A DNA stretch of 64,000 bases from Oscillospiraceae bacterium. Its GTDB lineage: Bacteria > Bacillota > Clostridia > Oscillospirales > Acutalibacteraceae. This document shows, piece by piece, positions 26,055 through 34,651 of the stretch (position 1 is its first letter; each line of letters starts with the position of its first letter). Position numbers and translations under genes: made by a program. The notes beneath the pieces were generated by a model. It had not been told where the DNA came from and ran no database searches. It worked only from the letters and a program-made list of their open reading frames with translations. The DNA lies in the NCBI GenBank assembly GCA_015065585.1, contig SVQC01000002.1:1-64000 (forward strand). The letters run 5' to 3'.

Positions 26055-27285
26055 AAAGTTTCCTTTCTATTATAAGCGCTTTTTCTTCGGTACTCATTTC
26101 TCCTGAAACAATAAAATCAGCAGCCGAGCAGTATAAATTATAACGCTCATTATACCGTTTCATAATTTCTTCTCTATTTAAAGAAAGCGGTCTGTCATCC
26201 GTAGCAATAAGCATATTGGGGTCCCGGTCAATAAAAACAATTACACCGTTTTTCTTAAGATTATCGGTGTTTTCGCTTTTTAAAACAGCTCCTCCGCCCG
26301 TAGCAATTATAAGGGAGTTTAACACACTTATTTCCTTTATTACTTCGCTTTCTGTTTTTCTGAAAGCATCTTCCCCGTCCTTTAAAATAATATCGGACGG
26401 TGTCCTTCCTGTTTTTTCTGTTATAAGAAGGTCAGTATCAACAAATTTTCTTCCGAGCTTTTGCGCCAAAAAACTACCCAGAGTAGTTTTGCCGCAAGCA
26501 GGCATACCAATTAAAACTATATTTTGCTTTTGCTTCAAAACCGCGCTGTAAATTTTGTCGATTTCATCAGCTTCAATACTTTTTTCCATAAATTTTTCAT
26601 AGGCAAAAACCGCTTGTGCAACGAGCATATAAAGACCGCAAACCGCTTTTATGCCCATCTTCTTCGCATCTCTGTATAACAGAGTATTTAGGGGATTATA
26701 AACTACGTCTACTACACCCTCAAGTTTTTTGAATAAAGATATATCTATAGGCGAAGAATCTGTGTCGGGAAACATGCCGACAGGAGTTGTATTTATAATA
26801 ATTTCAGCATCATTGTGTATGCTATACGCCTGCTCGTAGGTGATATGGTTTTCTTTGGCTGTTCTCGAAACTCCGTAAACGTTTTGGGCGCCTAAATCTT
26901 TTGCAACACATAAAGCGGTTTTGCTCGTTCCGCCGCTTCCAAGTATTAGAACCTTTTTTGCCTTTAAATTAATACCGCTTTTAAAAATCATAGCTTGCAT
27001 ACCGTAATAATCAGTATTGTAACCGTAAATCTTACCTTCTTTTTTAACAACGGTATTAACCGAACCTATACGCCTTGCCGCATCATCAATATAATTTAGA
27101 TAAGGAATAACCTTTTCTTTATACGGTATAGTAACGTTAATAGCCTTAAAATCAGCCTTCTTCATAAAACCGTCAAGTTCAGTTTCAGAAAGTTCTTTAA
27201 GCTCATATTCATAATCGGCAATAAGAGCATGTATCTCTTTTGAAAAACTATGACCAAGCTTTTTTGCGATTAAACCATATTCCAT
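26035..27285 (-). CDS. aroE: Shikimate dehydrogenase - shikimate kinase fusion
   Basis: One 416-residue protein joins two pathway steps. Residues 1 to about 262 are AroE: GLIAKKLGHSFSKEIHALI, NVTIPYKEKVIPYLN and the NADP-binding VLILGSGGTSKTALCVA. Residues about 263 to 416 are AroK: Walker A GMPACGKTTLGSFLAQ, FVDTDLLITEKTGRTPSDI and GGGAVLKSENTDNLKK. The domains are joined by a short linker rich in Lys and Gln. It overlaps aroQ by 20 bases. The fusion should channel shikimate or at least fix a 1:1 ratio. Confidence 0.95.
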   Translation of the reverse strand: MEYGLIAKKLGHSFSKEIHALIADYEYELKELSETELDGFMKKADFKAINVTIPYKEKVIPYLNYIDDAARRIGSVNTVVKKEGKIYGYNTDYYGMQAMIFKSGINLKAKKVLILGSGGTSKTALCVAKDLGAQNVYGVSRTAKENHITYEQAYSIHNDAEIIINTTPVGMFPDTDSSPIDISLFKKLEGVVDVVYNPLNTLLYRDAKKMGIKAVCGLYMLVAQAVFAYEKFMEKSIEADEIDKIYSAVLKQKQNIVLIGMPACGKTTLGSFLAQKLGRKFVDTDLLITEKTGRTPSDIILKDGEDAFRKTESEVIKEISVLNSLIIATGGGAVLKSENTDNLKKNGVIVFIDRDPNMLIATDDRPLSLNREEIMKRYNERYNLYCSAADFIVSGEMSTEEKALIIERKLYEASCN

Positions 27286-27289
27286 ATTT

Positions 27290-28381
27290 TCAGTCCTTTA
27301 AATAATCAGTACCAAAACGCATAGTAAGAGCATCGGCAAGAATAATTGCGGTAATGCTGTCAACAACAACCCTTGCTCTGTGAACTATACAAGGGTCGTG
27401 TCTGCCCTTAATTTCTATATTCACATTTTCCTTTTTAACAAAATCAACGGTTCTCTGCGGCTTTGCTATTGAAGGAGTTGGCTTTACGGCTGAAGAAAAT
27501 ACAATTGGCATACCGTTTGAAATTCCTCCGTTTATACCGCCGTTATGATTGGTTTCTGTTTTAATTTTGCCGTCTTTAACAATGAATTCATCATTAGCAG
27601 TACTTCCAGTCATATCTGTTAATCTAAAACCGTCACCAAACTCAACGCCCTTTACTGCAGGTATACTGAAAAGACCGTGAGAAAGCATTGACTCAAGACT
27701 ATCAAACCATGGCTCTCCCACTCCCTCGGGCATACCTAAAACAACAGTTTCAAGAACTCCTCCAACGCTGTCGAGACTATTTGCAGCTATACGGATTTTC
27801 TCCCGCATTTTTTCCCCTGCTTTATCATCTAAAACAGCAAAAAGCTTGTTGTTTAATTCTTTAATATCTTTGAAAAAATCTCCGAATTCTATATCTGAAA
27901 TTCCGGCGCACTTTTTAATATGTGTAGCAATATAAACGCCTTTTTTATTAAGAGCGCTGATAATTATCGCTCCAGCGGCAACAAGGGCAGCCGTTATTCT
28001 TCCGCTGAAGTGTCCGCCGCCTCTGGCATCTTCAAAACCGTGATATTTAGAAAAAGCGGCATAATCAGCGTGACCGGGACGAGCTTTGCCTTCCAGCACT
28101 GAGTAATCCTTACTTATTTTATTTTGATTTTCTATAACAATGCAAATAGGCGTACCCGTAGTATAGCCGTTATAAACACCGCTGATTATAGAGAACTCAT
28201 CAGCCTCGCATCTTTGTGTAGAAATATCGCCATAGCTTTTGCGAAGAGAAAGCTGATGCTTAATAAAATCCTCATCAACCTCTATACCGGGGGCTATGCC
28301 GTCAAGTACTGTACCAATAGCTTCTCCGTGGCTTTCACCAAAAAGAGTTATAGTAATACTGTTTCCGTAAGTGTTTTTCAT
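27290..28381 (-). CDS. aroC: Chorismate synthase
   Basis: AroC makes chorismate from EPSP with reduced FMN. The 363-residue protein has the signatures GNSITITLFGESHGEAIG, RPGHADYAAFSKY and GGGHFSGRITAALVAAGA near the FMN site. The length is normal. The stop-to-start distance from aroB is zero bases, so the two are tightly coupled. The flavin dependence fits with the riboflavin uptake gene elsewhere in the window. Confidence 0.97.
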   Translation of the reverse strand: MKNTYGNSITITLFGESHGEAIGTVLDGIAPGIEVDEDFIKHQLSLRKSYGDISTQRCEADEFSIISGVYNGYTTGTPICIVIENQNKISKDYSVLEGKARPGHADYAAFSKYHGFEDARGGGHFSGRITAALVAAGAIIISALNKKGVYIATHIKKCAGISDIEFGDFFKDIKELNNKLFAVLDDKAGEKMREKIRIAANSLDSVGGVLETVVLGMPEGVGEPWFDSLESMLSHGLFSIPAVKGVEFGDGFRLTDMTGSTANDEFIVKDGKIKTETNHNGGINGGISNGMPIVFSSAVKPTPSIAKPQRTVDFVKKENVNIEIKGRHDPCIVHRARVVVDSITAIILADALTMRFGTDYLKD

Positions 28382-29389
28382 TTACAATACTTCCTCTATT
28401 CTTTCACTAAGTATCTTAAAAGGAATTTCTTCCATCTTAAAACTGCCGACCTTTTCTACAGTTACAACAGTAATTTTATCTCCCGACATCTTTTTATCAT
28501 GACTCATAGCCTTAATAACTCTTTTAGCATCACATTTTATTTCAGTTGGAAGTCCTATTTTATTCAGTACTTTTATAAGTTTTAAACGAACTTCTTCAGA
28601 ACACATTGGAAGCATACCTACGGCAACGCACTCTCCGTGGTACCATTCCTGCATTTCGCTATCAGATTCTATTCCGTGAGCTACGGTATGACCGAAATTA
28701 AGAATTTTTCTTAGATTACTTTCCTTTTCATCTTGTTCTACTACACCTTTTTTAATAATAAGCGAAGCCTCAATTATTTTATCAATATTGTCGGCTATAT
28801 TATCGTTTTCAAAAATACCAAAAAGTTCACTGTCGCTGGTTAATGCCATTTTAACAGACTCAGCAAGTCCGTTTGCAATTTGACGGTATGGAAGGGTTTT
28901 TAAGGTATCGGCATCAATAATAACCCGTTTCGGCTGATAAAAAGCGCCGACAATATTTTTGTACCCCATAAAATCTATGGCAACCTTGCCGCCGATTGAT
29001 GAGTCAACCTGAGCAAGAAGAGTTGTGGGTATATTATAAAAATCAACACCGCGCATAAAGCTTGAGGCAACAAAGCCGGCTAAATCGCCTATAACCCCGC
29101 CGCCAACGGCAACAACACAGTCACTTCTTGTAAAGCTTTCCGTAACCATTTTTTCAAGAAGTAATTTATAACTGTCTAGACATTTTGTACCTTCTCCGTT
29201 AGGTAAAACAACCGTCACGGGATGCAAGGATTTTTTTGCTACGCTCTCAGAATATTCTTTTGGTACGTTATCATCAGTAACAATAAGAACCTTTCTGTCA
29301 AGGTTTAATAATTCTTCTACCCTTGATAAAACGCCTCGTTCAATAATTATATCGTAACTTCCACCTGATAAATTTACCGTCATTTTCAT
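28382..29389 (-). CDS. aroB: 3-dehydroquinate synthase
   Basis: AroB cyclises DAHP to 3-dehydroquinate using NAD and a divalent metal. The 335-residue protein has VVLPNGEGTKCLDSY, VAVGGGVIGDLAGFVAS, YNIPTTLLAQVDSSIGGK and the metal-ligand LNFGHTVAHGIE. GAGG lies about 9 bases before the ATG at 29389. It directly precedes aroC. Confidence 0.97.
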   Translation of the reverse strand: MKMTVNLSGGSYDIIIERGVLSRVEELLNLDRKVLIVTDDNVPKEYSESVAKKSLHPVTVVLPNGEGTKCLDSYKLLLEKMVTESFTRSDCVVAVGGGVIGDLAGFVASSFMRGVDFYNIPTTLLAQVDSSIGGKVAIDFMGYKNIVGAFYQPKRVIIDADTLKTLPYRQIANGLAESVKMALTSDSELFGIFENDNIADNIDKIIEASLIIKKGVVEQDEKESNLRKILNFGHTVAHGIESDSEMQEWYHGECVAVGMLPMCSEEVRLKLIKVLNKIGLPTEIKCDAKRVIKAMSHDKKMSGDKITVVTVEKVGSFKMEEIPFKILSERIEEVL

Positions 29390-29400
29390 AAGTTTTTCCT

Positions 29401-30489
29401 CTATAAAGAAATTTCTCTTTCAAAGCTACCCACAATTTTTATGTGGTTGCAAACTTCCTTTAATTCAGTAATAAGTTTTTCTCCCGCAGGAGTGTTTAGA
29501 TTACCCTCGCCCTCAGCATAAAAATAGTAATCCCATATAAGCTCCTTTGTGGGACGGCTTTTTAACGCACGAAGGTTAAATCCGTTATTGCCTATTACCG
29601 AAAGTGCTTTTCCTAAACTACCACTTTCATTTTTAACGGTAAACAGCATAATAAACTGCTTGTCAGAAGCATTATCGGTTTTTGCCGTTCTCGAGAATAC
29701 AGCAAAGCGGGTTGTATTTCTATTACTATCGTTAATACAGCTTTCAATTACTTTAAGTCCGTATATTTCTGCCGCTTCCTCGCTTCCGATAGCGGCAATA
29801 TCAGTTCTATCACTTTTAGAAACGAACTCTGCCGCAGCGGCAGTATTAGAAAACTCAGTAGTCGAAAGTCCGTTTTTATTTATAAAACCTGCACATTGTC
29901 CTAATGCCTGTGGATGACTTATAACCTCTTTTATATCTTCTGTCTTTACTCCCTCTTTTGCGAGTAAATTTTGAGTTATGCTGATATCATAAACCCCATT
30001 TATATAAAGAGGTCCAAAAAAAGCAAGGTCCATTACCTGACCCACATCACCGTTATAGCTGTTTTCAAGAGGTAGAATAACACAGTCTGTTTCTCCCTTA
30101 ACAGTGGCATCATAAGCCTCTTTAAAATTATCAAAAGCTATAGGTGTGCAACTTTTAAAAATCTTTTTTGCCGCAACGGCGGCAAAGGCACCCCTCACTC
30201 CCGCAAAAGCTACCTTCATACCGTTATTTAACCGATTTTGAAAATTACGGGATAATTCCATATTATTGCGCAAAAAATTGACATAATATCCGCGCACAGT
30301 ATCGTCTTTAACTAACTTGCTGTTTTTTTCGATAACCTCTTCTTCTCTTGTCTTATCGAGAATAGGAAGTCCACGCTCTTTCTTGTACTCGGCAACGGTT
30401 TTTACCGCCTCCATACGCCTTGTAAAGAGCTCAGCCATTTTTTTATCTATTTCGTTAATCTCATTTCTAGCCTTGCTTAAATTATCCAT
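29401..30489 (-). CDS. pheA: Bifunctional chorismate mutase / prephenate dehydratase
   Basis: This P-protein makes prephenate and then phenylpyruvate for phenylalanine. The 362-residue protein has an AroQ-type mutase domain (about residues 1-85, starting LSKARNEINEIDKKMAELF), a dehydratase domain (GVRGAFAAVAAKKIF, PLENSYNGDVGQV, NTTRFAVFS) and a C-terminal ACT domain for Phe feedback (SGSLGKALSVIG...KSRP). The ATG at 30489 is preferred because GAGG lies about 9 bases upstream. It overlaps the aminotransferase stop by 8 bases. Confidence 0.95.
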   Translation of the reverse strand: MDNLSKARNEINEIDKKMAELFTRRMEAVKTVAEYKKERGLPILDKTREEEVIEKNSKLVKDDTVRGYYVNFLRNNMELSRNFQNRLNNGMKVAFAGVRGAFAAVAAKKIFKSCTPIAFDNFKEAYDATVKGETDCVILPLENSYNGDVGQVMDLAFFGPLYINGVYDISITQNLLAKEGVKTEDIKEVISHPQALGQCAGFINKNGLSTTEFSNTAAAAEFVSKSDRTDIAAIGSEEAAEIYGLKVIESCINDSNRNTTRFAVFSRTAKTDNASDKQFIMLFTVKNESGSLGKALSVIGNNGFNLRALKSRPTKELIWDYYFYAEGEGNLNTPAGEKLITELKEVCNHIKIVGSFEREISL

Positions 30490-31672
30490 TATTATATTCC
30501 TCATAAAGTTTTTTAAATGCAGGAAGAGATGCCTTTATCTGCTCGGTTGATACACAGTAAGAAATTCTGACATATCCGCCCATACCAAAGGAATCACTGG
30601 GAACCAAAAGTAGTTCCTGCTTCTTTGCTTCTTCAGCAAAAGCGGCGGCGTCAGACTCTAAAGCCTTTACAAAAAGATAAAATGCGCCGTCAGGCTTTAC
30701 TGCCGTGTATCCGTACTCAGTGAGAGCATTATATAAAAGTTCACGGTTTGTATTGTATACGTTAATATTAGCGGTTTTTCCAAGATTTTCAGCTACTACT
30801 CGCTGAAGCATTGAAGGGGCGCAAACGAAACCTAGTGCTCGTCCGGCGCCGCAAACAGCGGCAAAAACGAAGGCGGAGTCTTTACATCTCGGAGATACAA
30901 AAATATAGCCTATACGCTCTCCCGGAAGTGAAAGAGATTTGCTGAAAGAATAACAAACAACGGTATTATTATAGTAATTTGCAGGATAAGGTACACTCAC
31001 ATCTCCGTAAACAAGCTCTCTATATGGCTCATCTGAAATAAGGAAAATTTCTTTTCCAAGCTCTTCTTGTTTTCTATTTAAAAGTTCTGCGAGGCTTATT
31101 ATCGTTTCCTCGCTAAATACAACACCGGTAGGATTATTTGGCGAGTTTATAATAATTGCCTTTGTGTTTTTATTGATTGCTTTTTCTAGAACAGGTATAT
31201 CTATCTGAAAATCGCCTTCACGACAATTTACTACGACACATTTAAAACCGGCTTTTTCGGCAAATACTCTGTATTCAGGAAAAAAAGGTGCCAAAAGAAT
31301 AACTTCATCACCCTCATTTGCAATAGCAGTGAGTGTTACGGTAAGCGATGCGGCGGCGCCGCAGGTCATATAAATATTCGAAGCTTCTGCCTCTATACCC
31401 GAAGTTTCTTTTATGTAATTTGCTATTTTCGTTCTTACTGCCATATCACCGGGTGCAGAAGTATATCCGTGAAGAAGTACGCTGTCTTCTTTTTCAATTA
31501 ATTCCCTTATAGTCTCGTTTACGCTTTCAGGCGCAGGCACACTAGGATTTCCAATGCTGAAATCAAAAACCTTATCATCACCTATTTCGGCTTTTCTCTG
31601 CTTTCCATATTCAAAAAGCTGACGTATAGCCGAGCTTTCGGTACCGAGTTTTACCATTTTTTCATTTAACAT
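30482..31672 (-). CDS. PLP-dependent aminotransferase (aspartate/aromatic type)
   Basis: This 396-residue fold-type I aminotransferase carries the PLP Lys in SFSKSLSLPGERIGYI, the INSPNNPTGVVFSEE motif and the LISDEPYRELVYG Asp/Tyr pair. As the first gene of the aromatic operon it probably transaminates phenylpyruvate and hydroxyphenylpyruvate to Phe and Tyr, although aspartate specificity cannot be excluded. Its promoter lies about 40 bases upstream. Confidence 0.92.
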   Translation of the reverse strand: MLNEKMVKLGTESSAIRQLFEYGKQRKAEIGDDKVFDFSIGNPSVPAPESVNETIRELIEKEDSVLLHGYTSAPGDMAVRTKIANYIKETSGIEAEASNIYMTCGAAASLTVTLTAIANEGDEVILLAPFFPEYRVFAEKAGFKCVVVNCREGDFQIDIPVLEKAINKNTKAIIINSPNNPTGVVFSEETIISLAELLNRKQEELGKEIFLISDEPYRELVYGDVSVPYPANYYNNTVVCYSFSKSLSLPGERIGYIFVSPRCKDSAFVFAAVCGAGRALGFVCAPSMLQRVVAENLGKTANINVYNTNRELLYNALTEYGYTAVKPDGAFYLFVKALESDAAAFAEEAKKQELLLVPSDSFGMGGYVRISYCVSTEQIKASLPAFKKLYEEYNNG

Positions 31673-31712
31673 AATATCCGCCTACTTTTTTAAGTAATAT
31701 AAAATCTATTAT

Positions 31713-31741
31713 ATTATATAGCACTATTTTTTTAGCGTCAA
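31713..31741 (-). promoter_or_regulatory. SigA promoter of the aromatic amino acid operon
   Basis: On the minus strand TTGACG (31741-31736) and a perfect TATAAT (31718-31713) are separated by 17 bases. The 5' leader is only about 35 bases, so there is no room for a T-box or attenuator. Confidence 0.8.
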
Positions 31742-31764
31742 GAAAAATTACTTTTTTTGCATAA

Positions 31765-31801
31765 AAATGCAAAAAAACTGCTGTCCTGTTGGACAGCAGT
31801 T
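31765..31801 (-). terminator. Terminator of the oxidoreductase/isomerase unit
   Basis: A perfect 11-bp stem (31776-31786 with 31791-31801) with a TGTT loop has a run of A residues on its left, a U-tract on the minus strand. Confidence 0.85.
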
Positions 31802-31818
31802 AAAAGTATATTTATAAC

Positions 31819-32991
31819 TTAGATTTCGGGGATTTCAATTTCGATTTCCTTACCGATAGCATTTGACTTGATAATACCGTCAATAATAGCCTGATTGTAA
31901 ATAATCTGGCTGGAAGGAACGGTAGGCTCACCGCCGTATTTAACAGCATCAATAAATTCACGAAGCTTATTATAGAACAAGTCTTTACCGTTCTTAGTAG
32001 GAGCACCCATAGGAATCTTATACTCTACGCGCTTACCAGCAACATCTTTATAGATAGTAAGAGGTGTAGTAAATTCGCCGTTCCAACACTCAGTAGAAGG
32101 AATTCTAAGACCGCCCTTAGTACCAAGAATAATAGCGTCGCCGATAGTATCCATATGCATTGCCCAAGAAATCATAAAGTCAAGCATAATGCCGCCTTCA
32201 AGACGGATAAAGCCTGCAGCAAAGTCATCAACACCGAACTTATCTGCATAATCGGCAGGTTTATCATCATTAGTAAAATACTCAGGATTCTTACCGAAGA
32301 AATCAGAAGTATAACCGGTAACGGTTAAAGGCTTCGGATAACCAACAGCGTTAAGAAGCATATCAAGAGAATAACAACCGATATCACCCATAGCACCAAT
32401 ACCGCCGGTTTCCTTCTCAATAAAGGTAGTACCATAAGGAGTAGGAATACCATGACGGCGTCCGCCACCGGCTTTAAGATAATAAATCTTACCTAGCTCA
32501 CCGGAATCAACGATTTTCTTAATCATCTTCATATTTTCACTCATACGGGGCTGGAAGCCGATAGTAAGGAGCTTACCACTTGCCTTTTCAGCCTTCATAA
32601 CCTCAACAGCCTCGTCAAGAGTAACGGTGAAGGGTTTTTCAAGCATTACGTTTACGCCGTGATTAAGAGCATAAATAGTAGGTTCTGCATGCTGGCAGTT
32701 ATAGGTGCAGATAGAAACTGCTTCTACTTCACCTGCATCAATAAGCTCTTTGTGAGAAGGATAGAATTTACATCCCTCAACGCCAAATCTTTTTGCAAAA
32801 GTTTCTGCTTTGCCGGGAATAAGGTCAGCCATAGCTACAACTTCTACGTCTTCCATTGCAATATACTGACGAATATGTGCTTCGGCAATCCAACCGGTAC
32901 CGATAATACCAACCTTAACCTTTTTACTGCTATCAACAGCTTTTTCTTCTATAAAGTTACCGTCAAATCTGTCTAATACGTTATCTGCCAT
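31819..32991 (-). CDS. Gfo/Idh/MocA family oxidoreductase
   Basis: This 390-residue NAD(P)-dependent dehydrogenase has the Rossmann motif VGIIGTGWIAEAHIRQY, the conserved EKPFTVTLDEAVEVM segment with catalytic Lys, and the GGAIGAMGDIGCYSLDML-type His/Asp region (GDIGCYSLD). It acts on a sugar or inositol derivative that cannot be specified. AAGGAGTG precedes the ATG. It is co-transcribed with the sugar isomerase upstream, a common pairing for the oxidation and epimerisation of sugars. Confidence 0.92.
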   Translation of the reverse strand: MADNVLDRFDGNFIEEKAVDSSKKVKVGIIGTGWIAEAHIRQYIAMEDVEVVAMADLIPGKAETFAKRFGVEGCKFYPSHKELIDAGEVEAVSICTYNCQHAEPTIYALNHGVNVMLEKPFTVTLDEAVEVMKAEKASGKLLTIGFQPRMSENMKMIKKIVDSGELGKIYYLKAGGGRRHGIPTPYGTTFIEKETGGIGAMGDIGCYSLDMLLNAVGYPKPLTVTGYTSDFFGKNPEYFTNDDKPADYADKFGVDDFAAGFIRLEGGIMLDFMISWAMHMDTIGDAIILGTKGGLRIPSTECWNGEFTTPLTIYKDVAGKRVEYKIPMGAPTKNGKDLFYNKLREFIDAVKYGGEPTVPSSQIIYNQAIIDGIIKSNAIGKEIEIEIPEI

Positions 32992-33028
32992 GATTGATTA
33001 ACACTCCTTGTAATAACTTAATTTAAAA

Positions 33029-33850
33029 TTAGTAAATTGTTCTAATGTACTCAATACTGAGTTTAGCGCACTCAAGAGGAGTTCTGTTAAGAGCGGGTAA
33101 ATCTTGCTCAACAATTACCATTTCGGCACCTGCTTTTTCAGAAGCCTTAATGATAGAAAGAACGTCCTGCACACCGTAACCAACGGGACGAAGCTCGAAA
33201 GGTACAACCTCTTCTTTAGCTTCCACTTCACCGCCGTCAATAAGCTCATACATATTTGCGCTCTTGGAACCAACGAAGTCCTTAAGGTGAACGAGAGGAG
33301 CACGGCCGGTATACTTAAGAACGTAGTTAGCGGGATTTTCGCCACCTACGTTTGCCCAGCATGTATCAATCTGGGTCTGAAGAACGCTTTCATCAGTGTC
33401 AGCATAAAGAATATCAAGAATATTTTTACCGTCAATTTTGTTGAATTCAAAATCGTGGTTATGATATAAAAGTTTCATACCATATTTTGCGCATTCTGCA
33501 GCAACAATTTTAATTTCAGAAAGGAACTGCTCGTAACCCTCGGAACCGGCAAGCTGTTTATCGGCAGAAGCCCACGGAATAGCTATGTATTTGCAGCCAA
33601 TTTCAGCATAGTCGCCAACAACCTTAGCAACGTCTGCCATAATTACGCCAAGACCAACGTGAGCAGAAATCGGGATAAGGCCGGCTTCCTCGCACATTGC
33701 TTTTACTTCTGCTGCAGAATAGTCAAAAAGACCTGCAAATTCAACAGCATCATAACCGTATTTTTTAAGTTCTTTTAATGTTCCGGCAAAATCAGCTTTC
33801 ATAGCGTCTCTTACAGAGTAAAGCTGAATGCCTATAGGTAACTTACTCAT
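33029..33850 (-). CDS. Sugar phosphate isomerase/epimerase (TIM barrel)
   Basis: This 273-residue xylose-isomerase-like TIM-barrel protein begins PIGIQLYSVRDAMKADF and carries the metal-ligand stretches LLYHNHDFEF, QIDTCWANVGG and PLVHLKDFVG, then a final Glu in MVIVEQDLP. The substrate is unknown. GGGGGA lies 6 bases before the ATG. The partner oxidoreductase follows after 37 bases. Confidence 0.92.
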   Translation of the reverse strand: MSKLPIGIQLYSVRDAMKADFAGTLKELKKYGYDAVEFAGLFDYSAAEVKAMCEEAGLIPISAHVGLGVIMADVAKVVGDYAEIGCKYIAIPWASADKQLAGSEGYEQFLSEIKIVAAECAKYGMKLLYHNHDFEFNKIDGKNILDILYADTDESVLQTQIDTCWANVGGENPANYVLKYTGRAPLVHLKDFVGSKSANMYELIDGGEVEAKEEVVPFELRPVGYGVQDVLSIIKASEKAGAEMVIVEQDLPALNRTPLECAKLSIEYIRTIY

Positions 33851-33902
33851 TTGTAATCCCCCACATTTTTAAAATTTGAGCAACCTTTGTCACTTTAACT
33901 GT

Positions 33903-33931
33903 ATAATAACATACCCTACGGTAAAAGTAAA
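33903..33931 (-). promoter_or_regulatory. Probable promoter of the isomerase/oxidoreductase unit
   Basis: On the minus strand TTTACT (33931-33926) and TATTAT (33908-33903) are separated by 17 bases. The start codon lies about 53 bases downstream of the -10 element. Confidence 0.5.
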
Positions 33932-34018
33932 GAAAAAAACAACTTTTTAATAGACAAATATTGCTATAATGCAAAAACGGAAGAAAAAGATATTCCCTCT
34001 GCCATTTTTTACAAATCA

Positions 34019-34651
34019 TTATTTAAATTCCTGCTTTTGCTCGTCATAAACACGGGTTCTAAGATATCTTACAGATATTTCTTCCATAGCACTTTCTGCA
34101 AAATTTTCTACTATATTAGCTGGATTAATATTGTCATTTCCGGCGGTTAAAACCACCGAAACAATATTCTCTGAACACCTTTTGTTTGTAATTTTAGAAG
34201 ACACTTCAAGTTCTTTAAGCTCACCTTTTTTTGTCTTTTTTGTAATATTGACTGTAGGGGCGTTTATAAATTCAAAAAACTTCTTTGCAATATCCGAACC
34301 TTCAAATATAATATCATAACCTGCAAAAGCAATTTTCCCCACCTTTAAAACTGGCTCGGCAACCTTTTTAACGGTAATTCCGCAGGGCAAAACCTTTTCA
34401 AGCGCTTCTTTTACCTTTTCAGTAGGAAAATTATCATCAGTAAGCTTGAAATCAAGAATTTCGAAATCACTTTCGAAGCCTAAAGAAAGAGGTAACGCAA
34501 ATGCAATATAAGGATGTGGGTTAAAGCCCTCGGTATACCATATAGGCAGGCCGCTTTTGCGAAGCACTCTTGTAAAAAAACGGTTCATATCAAGGTGAGA
34601 AATAAATCTTAAATCGCCCTTTTTAGTAAAAAAAACTCTAACGCTTTTCAA
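34019..34651 (-). CDS. TIGR03936 (DUF2344) radical-SAM-associated protein
   Basis: This 210-residue protein matches DUF2344: VRVFFTKKGDLRFISHLDMNR at the start, then TEGFNPHPYIAFALPLSLG. It normally follows or is fused to a TIGR03960 radical SAM protein, as here. The start is probably TTG at 34651, which has AGGAGG 9 bases upstream; the longer frame to 34693 has no site. It overlaps the radical SAM gene by 14 bases. The substrate of the pair is unknown. Confidence 0.88.
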   Translation of the reverse strand: MKSVRVFFTKKGDLRFISHLDMNRFFTRVLRKSGLPIWYTEGFNPHPYIAFALPLSLGFESDFEILDFKLTDDNFPTEKVKEALEKVLPCGITVKKVAEPVLKVGKIAFAGYDIIFEGSDIAKKFFEFINAPTVNITKKTKKGELKELEVSSKITNKRCSENIVSVVLTAGNDNINPANIVENFAESAMEEISVRYLRTRVYDEQKQEFK

